Shown here piece after piece: positions 1 through 11,182 of a DNA stretch of 64,000 bases (positions are counted from its first letter, which is position 1; each line of letters starts with the position of its first letter). The translations under genes were made by a program, and so were the position numbers. Below the pieces are notes generated by a model. It was not told where the DNA came from, ran no database searches, and worked only from the letters and a program-made list of their open reading frames with translations. This DNA comes from Nemania diffusa (Eukaryota > Ascomycota > Sordariomycetes > Xylariales > Xylariaceae), in NCBI GenBank assembly GCA_038501195.1, contig JBBPUQ010000001.1:6262001-6326000 (forward strand). The letters run 5' to 3'.

Positions 1-702
1 AATTGCTGGGGGGCATATTACCGCACGTCGCGGGACTTGCTGCAGGGAAAGAAGATCGGGCTGGGATTCAATGCGCCAGGTGGTCGCATGGTCGGCGTCG
101 CGCCGGATGCGGGAGTGAACCGGGTCTTCATGATGTCGGTTTACCCGAACGGCGAGCGTGATGCGATGCCGCGATTCCGCGACGCCTTGAAGCAGGGAGA
201 TCAAGCACTCAAGAAATTCGTCGCTCAGAGGTACGAGAATGTTGGCTGGAAGGATTCACAACTCCTTGAGGAGTTGAGGAAATCCGATGATCTCTATGCT
301 AGCGAAGTCTGCCAAGTCAAGGCCCCCTATTTACACAAAGGACGATTCGTGATGGTCGGCGATGCGGGATATGCCAGTGGTCTCACGGGTGTAGGTACGA
401 GCCTGGCGATGGCTGGTGCGTATGTCCTTGCTGGGGAGATCAGCGAGCATGGCAATGATATTGCAGCTGGGCTTCGAGGCTATGAGCAGCGCATGAGACC
501 ACTCATCAACGAGTTGGGACAAATGCCACGATTTGTCACGACCTTTATGGCCCCGCAAACGGCTTGGGGAATATGGCTGCGCAACAACATTTTCGGGTTT
601 GTTCTCTGGACTGGTATCCTTGGCTATATTCAGAGGTTCATGGGTAGTAGCATGCAGAAAACCAACAAGGATTTATTGCCGAGCTATAAACGGATAGCTT
701 AG
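1..702 (+). CDS. FAD-dependent monooxygenase, 3' part (truncated by window edge)
   Basis: The frame is open from base 1 to the TAG stop at 700-702, so the start and the N-terminal Rossmann domain lie outside the window. What remains is the C-terminal half of a PHBH-fold (group A) flavin monooxygenase. The key feature is the second FAD-binding motif GDAGYASGLTGVGTSLAM (near base 360), in which GD contacts the FAD ribityl chain, followed by a helix ending AGAYVLAGEI. The C-terminal tail is hydrophobic (near 565-640) and could form a membrane-associated helix. Such enzymes use NAD(P)H and O2 to hydroxylate or epoxidise small aromatic or polyketide substrates. The substrate cannot be told from this fragment. 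It lies 21 kb from the polyketide cluster with housekeeping genes between, so I do not link the two. No intron is seen. Confidence 0.85.
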   Translation, partial: NCWGAYYRTSRDLLQGKKIGLGFNAPGGRMVGVAPDAGVNRVFMMSVYPNGERDAMPRFRDALKQGDQALKKFVAQRYENVGWKDSQLLEELRKSDDLYASEVCQVKAPYLHKGRFVMVGDAGYASGLTGVGTSLAMAGAYVLAGEISEHGNDIAAGLRGYEQRMRPLINELGQMPRFVTTFMAPQTAWGIWLRNNIFGFVLWTGILGYIQRFMGSSMQKTNKDLLPSYKRIA

Positions 703-1032
703 CTAAGGGAAGGGTGTAAGTTGGAATGAAGTAGTATACATGTACTAACATCACACAAATACCTACTTGATAATACGAAACTAATGACTAATCACTATTT
801 CAATCACCAGCCCCGTGCTACAATAATTATGTCCTTGGAGATTCAGCCACCATCATCAGCTTGTCCCAGGGATCAATCGATGCACGTATGTAGAAAAAAG
901 ATGAAGATTATAACTCCAAGAACAAGGGATTCTATAGATGTTCAATCGCCTAGAAGGGCCATTCAATGATTCATAAAAATGTAACATCCTAATAAACACA
1001 TCATAGTTCCCATCGCGACTTCGCCCCAGCCC
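703..1032. other. Convergent 3' region without a gene
   Basis: The stretch lies between the ends of two convergent genes and would hold their 3' UTRs and polyadenylation signals. A 61-codon frame here has no recognisable content. Confidence 0.6.
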
Positions 1033-2174
1033 CTAACAAGCCAACCCAAGCCTCCCCCTCAAAAACTCCCGAAAGCCCTTATCCACCGACGCAGAGAACG
1101 CCAAGTAAACAAACATATTCGAAGTCTGCGGCGGCGGCACAGTGCAGAAGTCCGGCAGGACCTCGACGTCGGCGAGATTCCGCAGGCGCGCGAGGTCGCC
1201 GATCCAATCGAGGGCGTCATGGCGGATATCGACCAGCAGCGCGAGGTCCTCGCTCGAGAGCGCGCGCGGCGCCGGGCCCGGCCCCTCCGCGTCCCACTCC
1301 CACTCGACGTCCCGACGCTGCGGGTGGCGCTGCTCCAAGTCCTCGCGCAATCGGCCGGCCTGCACGACGAGGCGGAGGTGCTCTATGGAGGCGTGGTCGC
1401 GGAGGTAGGTGCACACTATATGACTATGTTAGAAATCAGGCTTGAGCAACGAGCAGGTAAATCCCGTGTCGGTTTAGCACACACTCTCTCTCTCTCAAAA
1501 GCCCAAACACACGATCTCAAAAAGAAAAAAATAACACAAAAAAAATAGCCAGTAAGAAAAGGGCCGTACTCACTCCCCCTCCACTCGCACCGATCACTCC
1601 AGCTATCGAAAAGCCAAGGCCCCCTCTTGTACAGCGACACCCGGCGCACCAACTTCCGCGTGGCAGGCGCGAGGTCGGACAAGAAAGGCCGCACGGCCTC
1701 GACGTCGGCGCCGAAGTCGAAGACGTGGGCCCCGTAGAGCGCGTGCGCCGTCTCGGCCGCCAGCGCGCGCGACGCCCGCATCAGCGCCGTGCAGAAGTAC
1801 GCGCCCTCGTTGGCCGTGCGGTACGTCGTCTCCACGCAGCGCCTGTGGAAGGAGCGCTGGACGATGCGGTAGCGGGAGCGGGTTGGCGTCTTCGTCTTAG
1901 GAGTAGCAGTAGTAGTAGTAGTGGTAGTAGTAGTAGGAGGGGGTGGTGGTGGTTTGGGGGCGCCGCATAGGGTGCATTGGGTGGCGGGGAAGGGGGCGGT
2001 TGTCTCGCTGTTGCGGATGGAGATGGTTTTCTCGAACGCTGTATTGCGGCCTGCAGCTTTCCTGTTCGATCCGGCCTCCTCGCCGATGGTGGCGGGGTGG
2101 GACCCGGCGTCGAAGAGGTATTCGTAGATCATGAGCCGGAGCTCGGCGGGTATGCTCATGAGAGGCGACGCCAT
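1033..2174 (-). CDS. ELR-type F-box-like fungal protein, hypothetical
   Basis: Two exons (2174-1574 and 1415-1033) are joined across a 158-nt intron (donor GTGAGTACGG, acceptor ATAG), giving about 327 residues. I chose the ATG at 2174, in MASPLMSIPAELRLMIYEYL, because the motif starts there; an upstream frame extends to 2312 but lacks similarity. The IPAELRLMIYEYLFDAG motif followed by FCTALMRASRALAAET and LYGAHVFDFG is the layout of a large family of fungal proteins with an F-box-like N-terminus and no assigned reaction. A proline run and a threonine run (residues about 75-90) are encoded by a CCN/ACN simple repeat at 1906-1955. A CTLC motif precedes them. The function is unknown; a role in protein turnover is only inferred from the F-box-like fold. 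Confidence 0.75.
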
Positions 2175-2864
2175 GGCGATGGACTTGTATCTAGGATAGA
2201 TACCTTGAGAACACCCCGACTGCTGCTGCTGCGTATATCTTAAGTATGAAAACGTACACTTAAAACAAACGGTGAAGCGGCAGCGCCATATAAATCCAGA
2301 CAGCAACAACAAAGAGGTAAAAAAGCCTAGACCGAGGGGCGGGCGATGCGGAGGACAGATTCCACGCGCCAGCTAATCCTCATCCTCACGTCCACAAAGA
2401 ACATTCGAAAAGGCAAGGCAAGCCGCGCCGTCTCGACTCTTATATGCCCAGCCATGCACGGCTGACGAAGCCATCAAGGTAGGTCTGCCGTACCCATCCG
2501 GGTTCTTCCCGCCGTCTCCCTCCCCAAGCCCATCAAAGCCAATAAATCCAGCCATCGTCCCACCCGAACCCATCAATGCAATTCCAACCTGACTTGCACT
2601 TACATCCATCCACGTAACCTCCTCCTCCTCCTGCTGCTGTCTCCGTAATCGAACAACACAGCAGTAGGTTCGCGCATTATCTCCCCGCCGATAAAAAAAA
2701 CTGCAACACCATGTATGTATGTATGTATGTAACGTACTTACATGTAACGCCGTCTGATCGCAGCTAACACGCTCCTAGGAATTAAATTAGACTCCACCAT
2801 CACGTGATCGTGAACTCATAGAACATACCACCGCGCACGCAATTCCAAAAAGCAAAAAAATAAA

Positions 2865-2911
2865 GGTGTGCGTGCGTGCGCGCGTGTGTGTGTTGTGTTA
2901 TGTTGTGTTAT
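2865..2911. repeat. GT/GC-rich microsatellite
   Basis: Alternating purine-pyrimidine run (GTGCGTGCGTGCGCGCGTGTGTG) passing into repeated TTGTGTTATG units. It is a simple-sequence tract with no coding role. Confidence 0.7.
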
Positions 2912-3672
2912 CATTCCTCCCACTCTGTATTAACATGTGAACGAAAAAGACTATGCATAGACATACATACCATCGACCCAAGAGCCGCAGCCGGAACGCA
3001 ACGGTACCAAGCCCCAAACGCTCCGCCAGGCGCGGGCGTCCCCAACCCCGTCAAATCAGCGTCCCGCTCGCGCCTCGGAACAGTCGACCCGGCCGCTGAT
3101 GCGGTGTGCGAAGCGTTATCTAATCTACGCAATATATCGTGCCGGGTTCTAGGTTTGTACATCCATCCATCCGTCCCATCCACACGTAAAGATAGAAAGT
3201 TAGCCGGGCCATCGAACCAGGAACCAGGAACTAGGTAGCACGCCTTCTCGATCCGGATAGCAACAAGCTTTCAGGGGGGCGCCACCGACCGGCCCCACTA
3301 ATGAATGGCCTGCGTTGCGGCTTTGGCCTCCCCTTCCCAGTGTTACTACGTTATGCAGGGCGAGTGGCCTGGGATGGCCACGAAACACGAGAATTCCCCG
3401 GGCTCGCCTGGCCAGGTGTCTGCCAAAGGCGCGAGGCGCGAGACTGTTCATCTCGGAATCACGAATTTCGGATGGAGCTCCGGAGATAGGTAGACGGAAA
3501 AATTGCCATACATACGGCACAGCATCAAGGTATCCTCCTTCCACGCAAGAGATGGTAAAAGTAGGTGAAGGGGCAAAGAAACAGGAGACGATACAAGCAA
3601 GTACGTAGAAGAACAGGCTCGAATGGCCATTTGATTTTTTTCTTTCAGTCGAGAGGAACCAAACCGCAGTCA

Positions 3673-3787
3673 ACCTACCCACCTACCTACCTACCCTACC
3701 ACCAATACCTAAAGGCAATGAAGTAGATAAGCAAATAGACTAGCAGGCAAGCAAGGAGGGAGGGAGGTAGGTAGGTAAGTAGGTAGG
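3673..3787. repeat. CCTA / TAGG tetranucleotide repeats in inverse orientation
   Basis: A CCTACC run near 3675-3700 is followed by a GGTAGGTAGG run near 3757-3787, so the two could pair. The same tetramer recurs in most intergenic regions of the window. Confidence 0.6.
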
Positions 3788-4093
3788 ACCTCGAGATTAG
3801 ATACACAATTCCATACATACACAGACACAACCAGATAGACACCACCAGAACGCCAAGCCATGCAGTCAATCAGTGAGTTTAGTCAGCCCTTAGCCGCAGC
3901 TAGCCAGCCGGCCGGTGAATCAGGATCAGGGGCTCTCTGAGAAGCGAGCGAGCGCTCCCTCCCCCCACCCAATCTAGGTAGACAGATAAGGAATTATAGG
4001 CAAGCAAAAAAGAAAAGTCGTTGCGTGTGCACGTATATGTATAAGTGTTATGTTAATCAGTCGACAGGCCCGGCCAGACGGCGATAAGCCACC

Positions 4094-6922
4094 TCATGAC
4101 GCCTCCACTGTGACGAGCATCGTAGCAGCTTGGTCGATGATAGTAGCGGTTCTATCAATGAGCTTCTGTGCGAGCGGCCAGTCTTCCGCCTCGACCACGT
4201 CGCGTATGGCTGGGAAGTGCGCATCGTCGAGTTCATTCCACAGCTGCGGGCCGAACACAACATGCTTGAATTGCGTCCGATTCGGTATCTGTACGTTTGT
4301 AAAAGAACCCGTAGTTAGCCGAGCCTGCTGCGGATGCCAGTAGAAGGGAGGGGGGGGATTAGAATGAGGAGAGAGGAGAGCACATACCCCACCGCCGAGT
4401 TCGAGATCTAGCAAGTCCGTTTCAAAAGTAGACATGCGATTGTTGTATTCTAACCGTCGGATGCCTAAGCCCGCGGGTTCCCATCCATTGGCCGCGATGA
4501 CGTTTTGTTCCCAATACGGCTCCCACGACTCGAATTGCGAGACGGACTTTTCAACATGTTTTATAGCTTGTTTTATAGGATCTAGATTGATCTTCTGGTC
4601 GTCGCCTTGGCCGACGCCCTTCTTATCGGTCCATTGCCATAGATCACTGAGATAGCGATCCAAGCTGTTCGCGTAGTTACCTAGATCGAACGGTAAAATT
4701 GGTCGATCGGCGAGCTCGATGATGAGAAGTGCAAGAACCTGACCGAGCAAGCCGTGATATAGGAAGTCAGGATCACCGACCGACTCCATCCATTGGAAGT
4801 TGTCGTAAGAAGTATGAGATGGGTGCGCTTCACCGCCAAAGCGAATCTCTAGTGAACTGGTTCCGGCCATGTCCTGAAAGGCGACGTAATCACTATCGGA
4901 ACCCAGAGACTCGAGATCGGATTTCTTATCTTTCCACAGGGTAAGCAGGGTCGCGTTGGCGACAGGATCAAAGACTCTATCAATGACCTTGGTTACTAGC
5001 TTGCGGAACATAGGGGAACCCGCAGCATGGAATGTCCGACCCGACACAGCACCATCCAGGTTGATGTACGCAAATGCCTGCTTTTGCAGAATATCGAGAT
5101 TCTTTTCGACAAACTCGGTGCTCCCTATCATATTGTACTCTTCGGCATCCCAACTCATAAACTCGATGGAGCGTAGGGGGCGCCAGCCTCTAGCTGCCAG
5201 CTCGCCGAAAACGCGCGCAACATCGAGCATGATGGCAGTACCGGAATTGGGCTCCGAGGCACCGAAAGCCCATGCATCACGATGGTTGCCAATGATGATG
5301 GATTTCTCGCCTTGTTCAATACCGTCGATCTTGCCATAAATATTCCAAATCTTCTGCTTCTCATTTTCATCCTGCTCGTTCTTAAGGCGTACGACAGGTG
5401 ACGACGAATTCCCAGACCACCACTCCACATCTGGCACCCCGCCTTTCCAGTTCTTGGGGCACGGCACACCGAAGCCCTCGATGTGCTGAAGTAGTACTTG
5501 TGCGTCTCGCCAAGCGATTGGTAAGCTCGGTATTTTGACGAGCCCCTTGGTTTGGTCCACCTTCATTCGGGGGTTGTCCTCTTTGCTCTCCCAGCCGGGG
5601 GTAAGCACATCGCCCACGAGCCAGTTAGACAGACTTACGGATCCCCTCTGGACTCCATCAGACGGCATGAACCGCCCCTGCGGCGCGGGTTCACCTTTGA
5701 CAAAACCGTCGTCGGCAGGATCGGTATAGACAATACATCCGGCAAAACCGGCCATCTCGGCTGCCTTAACTTTGAGGCCGAGATTGCGCTGTGTGCCATG
5801 ATGGCGAACGAGTGCTATCGCACCTTTGGTATCGATACCCTTATCCGCAAGTCTCTTGAAGTCGTCCCGAGAGCCATAGTTCGCATATATCAGTGGACCA
5901 TTGACATCACCCGACTTAGAATGGCCGTGAAAGGCGTATGTCTGGCGACCGGCTGTCTCTCCGCCGACTTCCTTCTCTTCCAAGGCAGCAGTCCATACGG
6001 CCTTCTTTCCATCCGGCGATAAGATCTCGATGGCCCGACCGTCCTTCTTGGGGTAGTTTAGATAGACGTAGTACTCATCGACGGCCACTTGGTCAAAGGC
6101 ATTCTTAGCAAAGTTATTATGCACGTCCATGGCAAGCGCATAGTCTCCCTCGGTGCCAGCGATATGCGCAAAACTGGTAAAGTGTCGCAGCGAGTCTCGT
6201 ATTTGCTCCGAGTCGACGCGTAGCTGGACAAACTGTCGCACGGCTTCGGGGTCGAACATCTGGCCGTTGAGGCGCCGGGACATGTTCGAGAATAAGTCGC
6301 TTATGAAAAGGAGATAAACAGTGCCGAGTACGACGGTAAGGGCAAGCAACCGGCCGAATATTAAGAGCGCGTCGCGACTGGTTATGTGAAACGTAGGAAA
6401 CCGCCATCTCAATCTCGTCTGGCTCGATTCGGCACTCTCATCATTCGCACCGTCGGCGTTATCAGATCGGCGGGGGAGTCGGACGGTGAGTCGGGGCAGC
6501 CGCCATCTCCATTTCCATTGTGGTAGTGCGAAGCGCGAGAATCCCATTCGCTTGGTCCACGAGGTGCTCGAGCTAGAGTCACTGAGGGGGTCTTCTATTT
6601 CTAGCTCCTGCATCTCGCGCCGTACGTGTGCTGCTTCATCGGCGTCACTGTCATCATTGTCATCGTCGAGGCTCCATTCCGACCCTTCATCGTCGGTTTC
6701 AACGTGTGGAGGCCGGTAGCCTGCAGGTGCCCTTCTCGTGGGGTCTAGGAACCTGCCGTGGGAGAGGAGAGACTGGGCCTCGATTTCGTGGTCGGGTCTG
6801 GTGTCGAGGCCGGAGGGCGACGGCGGCCACGGTGATCTGGAAGACGATGCATCGCCGGCGGTGGCTTCGTCATAGGATGGTATGGGCGGTGCCGGCTCGT
6901 AGCGGGACTTCTCGGACGGCAT
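4094..6922 (-). CDS. Membrane M28 metallopeptidase, glutamate carboxypeptidase II / transferrin-receptor type
   Basis: Exon 1 is 6922-4388 and exon 2 is 4288-4094. The 99-nt intron (GTATGTG...TACAG, with CTAAC) is a multiple of three and open, so the frame also reads through it. Removing it joins DLELGGG to IPNRTQFKHV, as in the family, and gives 909 residues. A long acidic cytosolic N-terminus is followed by one membrane segment (about 185-208), a PA domain (about 340-460), the M28 catalytic domain (about 540-760) and a helical dimerisation region, which is a type II membrane topology. Likely zinc and catalytic residues are H547 (GNHRDAW), E594/E595 (SWDAEE), D623 and H703. The ligand position that is Asp in GAxDPNSG of the family reads Glu (E557). 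Relatives include yeast Vps70 and Tre1/Tre2 and human PSMA. The substrate is unknown; vacuolar or endosomal sorting is plausible. Confidence 0.93.
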   Translation of the reverse strand: MPSEKSRYEPAPPIPSYDEATAGDASSSRSPWPPSPSGLDTRPDHEIEAQSLLSHGRFLDPTRRAPAGYRPPHVETDDEGSEWSLDDDNDDSDADEAAHVRREMQELEIEDPLSDSSSSTSWTKRMGFSRFALPQWKWRWRLPRLTVRLPRRSDNADGANDESAESSQTRLRWRFPTFHITSRDALLIFGRLLALTVVLGTVYLLFISDLFSNMSRRLNGQMFDPEAVRQFVQLRVDSEQIRDSLRHFTSFAHIAGTEGDYALAMDVHNNFAKNAFDQVAVDEYYVYLNYPKKDGRAIEILSPDGKKAVWTAALEEKEVGGETAGRQTYAFHGHSKSGDVNGPLIYANYGSRDDFKRLADKGIDTKGAIALVRHHGTQRNLGLKVKAAEMAGFAGCIVYTDPADDGFVKGEPAPQGRFMPSDGVQRGSVSLSNWLVGDVLTPGWESKEDNPRMKVDQTKGLVKIPSLPIAWRDAQVLLQHIEGFGVPCPKNWKGGVPDVEWWSGNSSSPVVRLKNEQDENEKQKIWNIYGKIDGIEQGEKSIIIGNHRDAWAFGASEPNSGTAIMLDVARVFGELAARGWRPLRSIEFMSWDAEEYNMIGSTEFVEKNLDILQKQAFAYINLDGAVSGRTFHAAGSPMFRKLVTKVIDRVFDPVANATLLTLWKDKKSDLESLGSDSDYVAFQDMAGTSSLEIRFGGEAHPSHTSYDNFQWMESVGDPDFLYHGLLGQVLALLIIELADRPILPFDLGNYANSLDRYLSDLWQWTDKKGVGQGDDQKINLDPIKQAIKHVEKSVSQFESWEPYWEQNVIAANGWEPAGLGIRRLEYNNRMSTFETDLLDLELGGGVCALLSPHSNPPPPFYWHPQQARLTTGSFTNVQIPNRTQFKHVVFGPQLWNELDDAHFPAIRDVVEAEDWPLAQKLIDRTATIIDQAATMLVTVEAS

Positions 6923-8259
6923 CGTGCGAGATGCGTAACAATATCTACTATCGGGGGTAATTCAATGCAACCAACCGCATCACATCGGGACCCTGACACG
7001 ACGGAAACGGCGGAAATGACGCTGGTATTAGGTAGGATACGTAATCTAATCGGGAATGCGGTAGCGAATGATGGAGAACGGCCGAGACCAGAGGCCGAGT
7101 CGACAGTCGATGCGATCGATGGTAAAAGGAGTGGACGGGTTTACAGTAATGAGGAGGAGAAGGAAAGTGAACAGTAATTGAGAACGAAGCACATCGACGG
7201 TCTAAGCAGCAACATCGGCTGGCCGTGTATTTGGCATTGGCTTAGCTTGGCAAAGAGAGCGTCGTGGTAGTTCGTTTGCTATGCAATCAGCTCTAGGGTA
7301 TCAAGGACGTAGGTAGGTACCCAAGGTAGGTACCTATAATGCAATGACAAAATGCAAATTCGAGGAGGCGAACTACGGGGACGTAGGTTCGTTCGTAGAA
7401 TTGTCACCCGCGTTCGTGTTCGTGATGTTTTAGATAGATGGCAGATCGAAGACTTCGCTCGCCTTTCCTTTTGCAGCATTAAAGTTAAAGTTGTTAGATA
7501 GTTGCGTGCCTGCTGCATTAAGTCTGCGTAAGACACTGGAGTATACTGGAGATGCAAGTACCGAATACCTATTAGCTGGTAGATAGTACCTATATTCCGA
7601 GACTAAAACCAGGTAGTTGGGCTGGTAATTAGTGGGGCCGCAGTAGGTATTCAATTCATAAGTTAAGCTGCCCTCCCTCACTCCCTGCAGCATGCATGTA
7701 GCCTACAATGTGAGTATCTACCTGTGCTACATGTAAGTAGGTATATTTCTAGAAGCACAGCCACGCTCAGGGGCCCCTCTGTCCCCCCTTATTAGATAAA
7801 CCCCAACATCAACCTAACCCTTCACCACCCTATCACCATTAGGTTTAGCCTCTTAATTCATGCTTACAACTCTATTCATTAATCAAGTACTATCACATTT
7901 AAGCTCATCCCTTCACGACTCCTTTATCGTGTGCTCGGCAAAGGGCATTAGAATTGGGTAATTACACCTATGATGAATAGCAGCCGTCCTTCTTCGACAA
8001 TTTCAACGCCTGGCCAGCCTGGTAGGTCAATGTCCCAACTCTTTTGAGATATACATATGTACACAGGAATGTCTGTCGTCGCTCTCCCGACTCCTTGCCG
8101 CTACTTCAACTTCCCTAACACCCCAGCATACATCTACCCCTCATCTCAAAGTCTTCATTAGAGTCGCAAGAGCCTCGCAATACCTATCTTCTAATTCTTC
8201 CACTGCCCACTCCTGACGTCCAATACTAGGACCTCTAACTATACCCTGTAACTGTCCGA
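6923..8259. other. Intergenic region between the peptidase 5' end and the VPS35 3' end
   Basis: No gene is supported. Short minus-strand frames at 7279-7693 are built on GTAGGTA repeats. The left part must hold the promoter of the minus-strand peptidase, and the right part the VPS35 3' UTR. Confidence 0.6.
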
Positions 8260-11182
8260 TTATTTCTGGGGGTACAATACTATGCCCTCATATTGCCTTC
8301 CAGCGATATTCTCAAGCGTGTGCTTGAAATGCCGTCTGCTGCTCTCAACGCTAGCCGAATCCTGCTGGTTTGTCGCGAGATTCGAGTGTATCAACTCAAT
8401 CAGTCCGTTGATATACTTGGTTGTGACCTAGTATTCCGTTAGTCTCAACACCGTCACGCCTAAGTAGCTAGCATTGCTCTTACCGATTCGTTGGCTTGGT
8501 CAAAGTAGTAGACATAGCGGTCGAGAATTTCTACGAATAGCTCGATCGAAGTCGCCTGTTCCATGCAGGAATCCGCCACTCTAAGGGCTCGCTGCAAGCA
8601 CTCGAGAACCCTCTTCCCGTCGCGGTAGAGCTAGTGCATTTAGTTAGTTAATGATTCTGTATAGGTAGAACGGTAGATAGGTGAGGGGTCCTTACGCCCT
8701 CGTCCGACTCTTCGTTGGCAGTAATCGGTGTAGCCCACCACAGATGGCTTGCCAAATACACCGCTCGGCACTGGTCTGGTTTTCGAAGAAGCTTGCTTCC
8801 GTGCAACGCGCACTTCGTAATCAAAGTATCGTAATTCTCTTTCCCAAAGTTCCTCGTCTGGTGCAACGCACTGGCAATCACACAAACCGCCTGGAATTGC
8901 GCCTTCGAGTCGGAAATGGCCTCCTCGTATACTGTGAAGGCCTGGGCAAAATACTCGTACGCGACCTCCTCAAAACCGACCATGTCTGCCGTTTGTCCAC
9001 ACGCCGTGAACAAACGAAGAGCAAGCTCGGCCGCGCCAGAGCCATTAACTCTCGTGTAGAGGGACGAGATGGCAGAGTGCATAAACTTAAATAATGCATT
9101 CGACTGGGTCTCCCAGTTATCCTCGTAGTGCTCGCGCGCCTTGTAGCGGCGTGCTAGTTTCATACCAGCCGTAATGAGGGGAGGCGTCGTCGTTCGAATG
9201 CGCTCATTGCCTTCGGCGTACGCATTGCGTGCTATCTGGAGAAGCCGGAATTGCGTATCGTTGTCTTTTCCATTCAACAGGTGCACCATCCTTGCTAACC
9301 AGCCTTGTTCTTCCATTGTCTCGTCCGTTTCCATTGCGCGGCGCTGGGGGCCCCCTGGGTATCCCGACGGTTGTTGCGATCCTTCCTTGATTAACACTTT
9401 CAAAACCTCTAAAACATTTTCTAGTTGTGTCGTCGTAGAGATGGGAATCTGGTCCCGCAACAGGCTCCTGGCAACTTCGCCAGCAACTGCCCTCCTCGTG
9501 GGATAAGTCTGGGACTGCACAAGGGGGACGTATGTGGGGAGAGATAGAGCAGTGAATAAGGATGCATATCTCTTTAAAGGAGCTTGGAGAAGAGCGAGTA
9601 GACTGTGCTGAGCAGGAGGTGAATGAAGATCCGGGCTATTGGCGTGTTCTTTGACTTTACGGTTAGCATACTCGAAAATCTGGTCCACATAATCTAGTCG
9701 AGTAGGGTAAATGTTAAGAGCTAGGTTCGTCAGCGACACAAGTAAAGCGATTGTATCCTGAATGGGTAGGTGCTGTGCGCTGACGAGGTTATTGACTTGT
9801 TCGAAGAAGATCTCGTAGAGCTTAACGTCTTGTGGGATACCACGCTCAGAGTCTGATGCTGATGTGGATTCCTCGTTCTCATTGTCAGCTACGACAGTTT
9901 CACTTTCAGCGACCGATGGGGCTGTTTCGGTATCTGCCACGGACTCCCCATTCGCCTGGCCACCATTCGTCTCGGTAGCCGGGTCCGCGGTGGTGGTGGC
10001 AGGTTTCGACTCTTGCTGCTCTTTCCCTATTTTGATTTTTTCAAGCAAGTCCGCCAATGCCTCCTCTTCCAGTTTCGCCTTGTCATCCGTAACATTCTGC
10101 TGCGACTCTCGCTCGGCGTAGGCGGACAATCTGTCCATGAGCCCGATCACGATAGCCTTCACATTCACGTGGGGGTTCAGGCGCGAGACGGCGCCGAGGA
10201 ATTGGTCGAGCGTGTGTAAGTGAAACTCGTCGGGGAAGACCTGGGTGATAATCTCCAACAGATACTCTTGGGCCAGGACATCCCGACACTGGACAACTTG
10301 TTCGAGCAAGGGTGCCAGGATGCCGTTCTTATAGGCCTCTAGATCGACCAATTGGCTCAATCGCACAATGTTACTACCGACAAGCTGCTGCAGTTCTTTG
10401 CGCTCCCTCGTGCGTTGCTCCCGCTCCCTCGAGTGGCCTTGGTGTTGCAATCGCACCCAAAGCTTGTTCATCTCGACAAAGTTAGTGAGAATGAAACTAA
10501 TAGAGTCCTGCAGATTCCCTTCTAGGCCATCGCTATCCCCCGCGGGCAGGTAATCTCTCGCCTGGCCAGACAGATAGTAGCGAAGGAACAGACCACGGAT
10601 AGGGTGTTGAACACCACGAGTCATATCCATCATGTCTTTCATCAGCTCTTTAACGGGGGCGTCGGGAACCGACATGTATGCGGTTCCGACGGTGATCATC
10701 AGGTACAGGCGCGGGACGATGTTACCGGCATACTGGACAAGTTCGTAGAGGTCGGCGAGGTGGTTGTGGGGGTGGTTTTCTTTGAGATGTACAGACAGGT
10801 AGCGCAAGGCATCGAAGACGGCCATATAGAGCTCGTAGTATTGCTTAGGTCCTAGACTGCTCGTGCGCAGCTCTGAGACGAGGGTCGAGCTACAGGGCGA
10901 GTGAGGAGCCGGGTTAGCTGAGTGTGCGATATGGCATAGCACAGCATAGCATGGCATAGCATAGCGTAGCATGGCACAGCAAGGCGTGACGTAACGAAAC
11001 AAAACGAAACGCAATGACACCTATATAAATGAATAATTGACATACCAGCACTTGAGGGCGTCCATAAGCTTGCCAGGGGTCTCGAGACATTTGCGCATGA
11101 GCGCCGTCTGTTGGCGCACAGCAATGAGAGCATCCTCGAGCAGCCTCGCCTGGTCCTCAGGCAGAGCTGGAGGGTTAGACAT
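8260..11182 (-). CDS. VPS35: Retromer subunit VPS35
   Basis: Four exons (11182-11046, 10889-8696, 8630-8484, 8427-8260) with introns of 156, 65 and 56 nt encode 881 residues, the usual length for a fungal Vps35. The N-terminus [20 protein letters not shown] leads into [20 protein letters not shown], the conserved first helices that bind Vps26. The middle carries an acidic Ser/Thr/Glu-rich insertion (about residues 340-400), common in filamentous fungi. The C-terminal helical repeats include [12 protein letters not shown] and [15 protein letters not shown]. Vps35 is the scaffold of the retromer coat that recycles sorting receptors from endosomes to the Golgi or plasma membrane; its C-terminal alpha-solenoid binds Vps29. 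The last two short exons lie below typical ORF-length cut-offs and were recovered by splicing in phase. Confidence 0.96.
10929..10983. repeat. TAGCATGGCA-type microsatellite inside VPS35 intron 1
   Basis: A run of imperfect 5- and 10-bp units (ATAGC, ATGGC, ACAGC) lies within the first VPS35 intron. It does not affect the coding frame. Confidence 0.7.

Larger units (their letters stand above)
2175..4093. other. Long intergenic region with simple repeats
   Basis: No credible gene is seen. Open frames of up to 160 codons on both strands have no domain signature and overlap one another. The stretch holds a GTAT run near 2711, a GT-rich run at 2865-2911 and CCTA/TAGG tetranucleotide runs near 3675 and 3757. 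The right end should hold the 3' UTR of the peptidase gene. Confidence 0.6.

Noticed and set aside
1..702. Membership of the first monooxygenase in the polyketide cluster
   Set aside because: It is 21 kb away with VPS35, a peptidase, a sulfatase and other unrelated genes between.
3200..3682. 160-codon minus-strand frame
   Set aside because: No signature and overlapped by equally long frames on the other strand; in a repeat-bearing intergenic region.
4289..4387. Reading the M28 peptidase as a single exon of 942 codons
   Set aside because: The extra 33 residues contain a Pro run absent from the family and are bounded by a perfect donor, branch site and acceptor in phase.
9864..10121. Antisense Ser/Val-rich frame over VPS35
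   Set aside because: Reverse reading of the acidic low-complexity insertion of VPS35.
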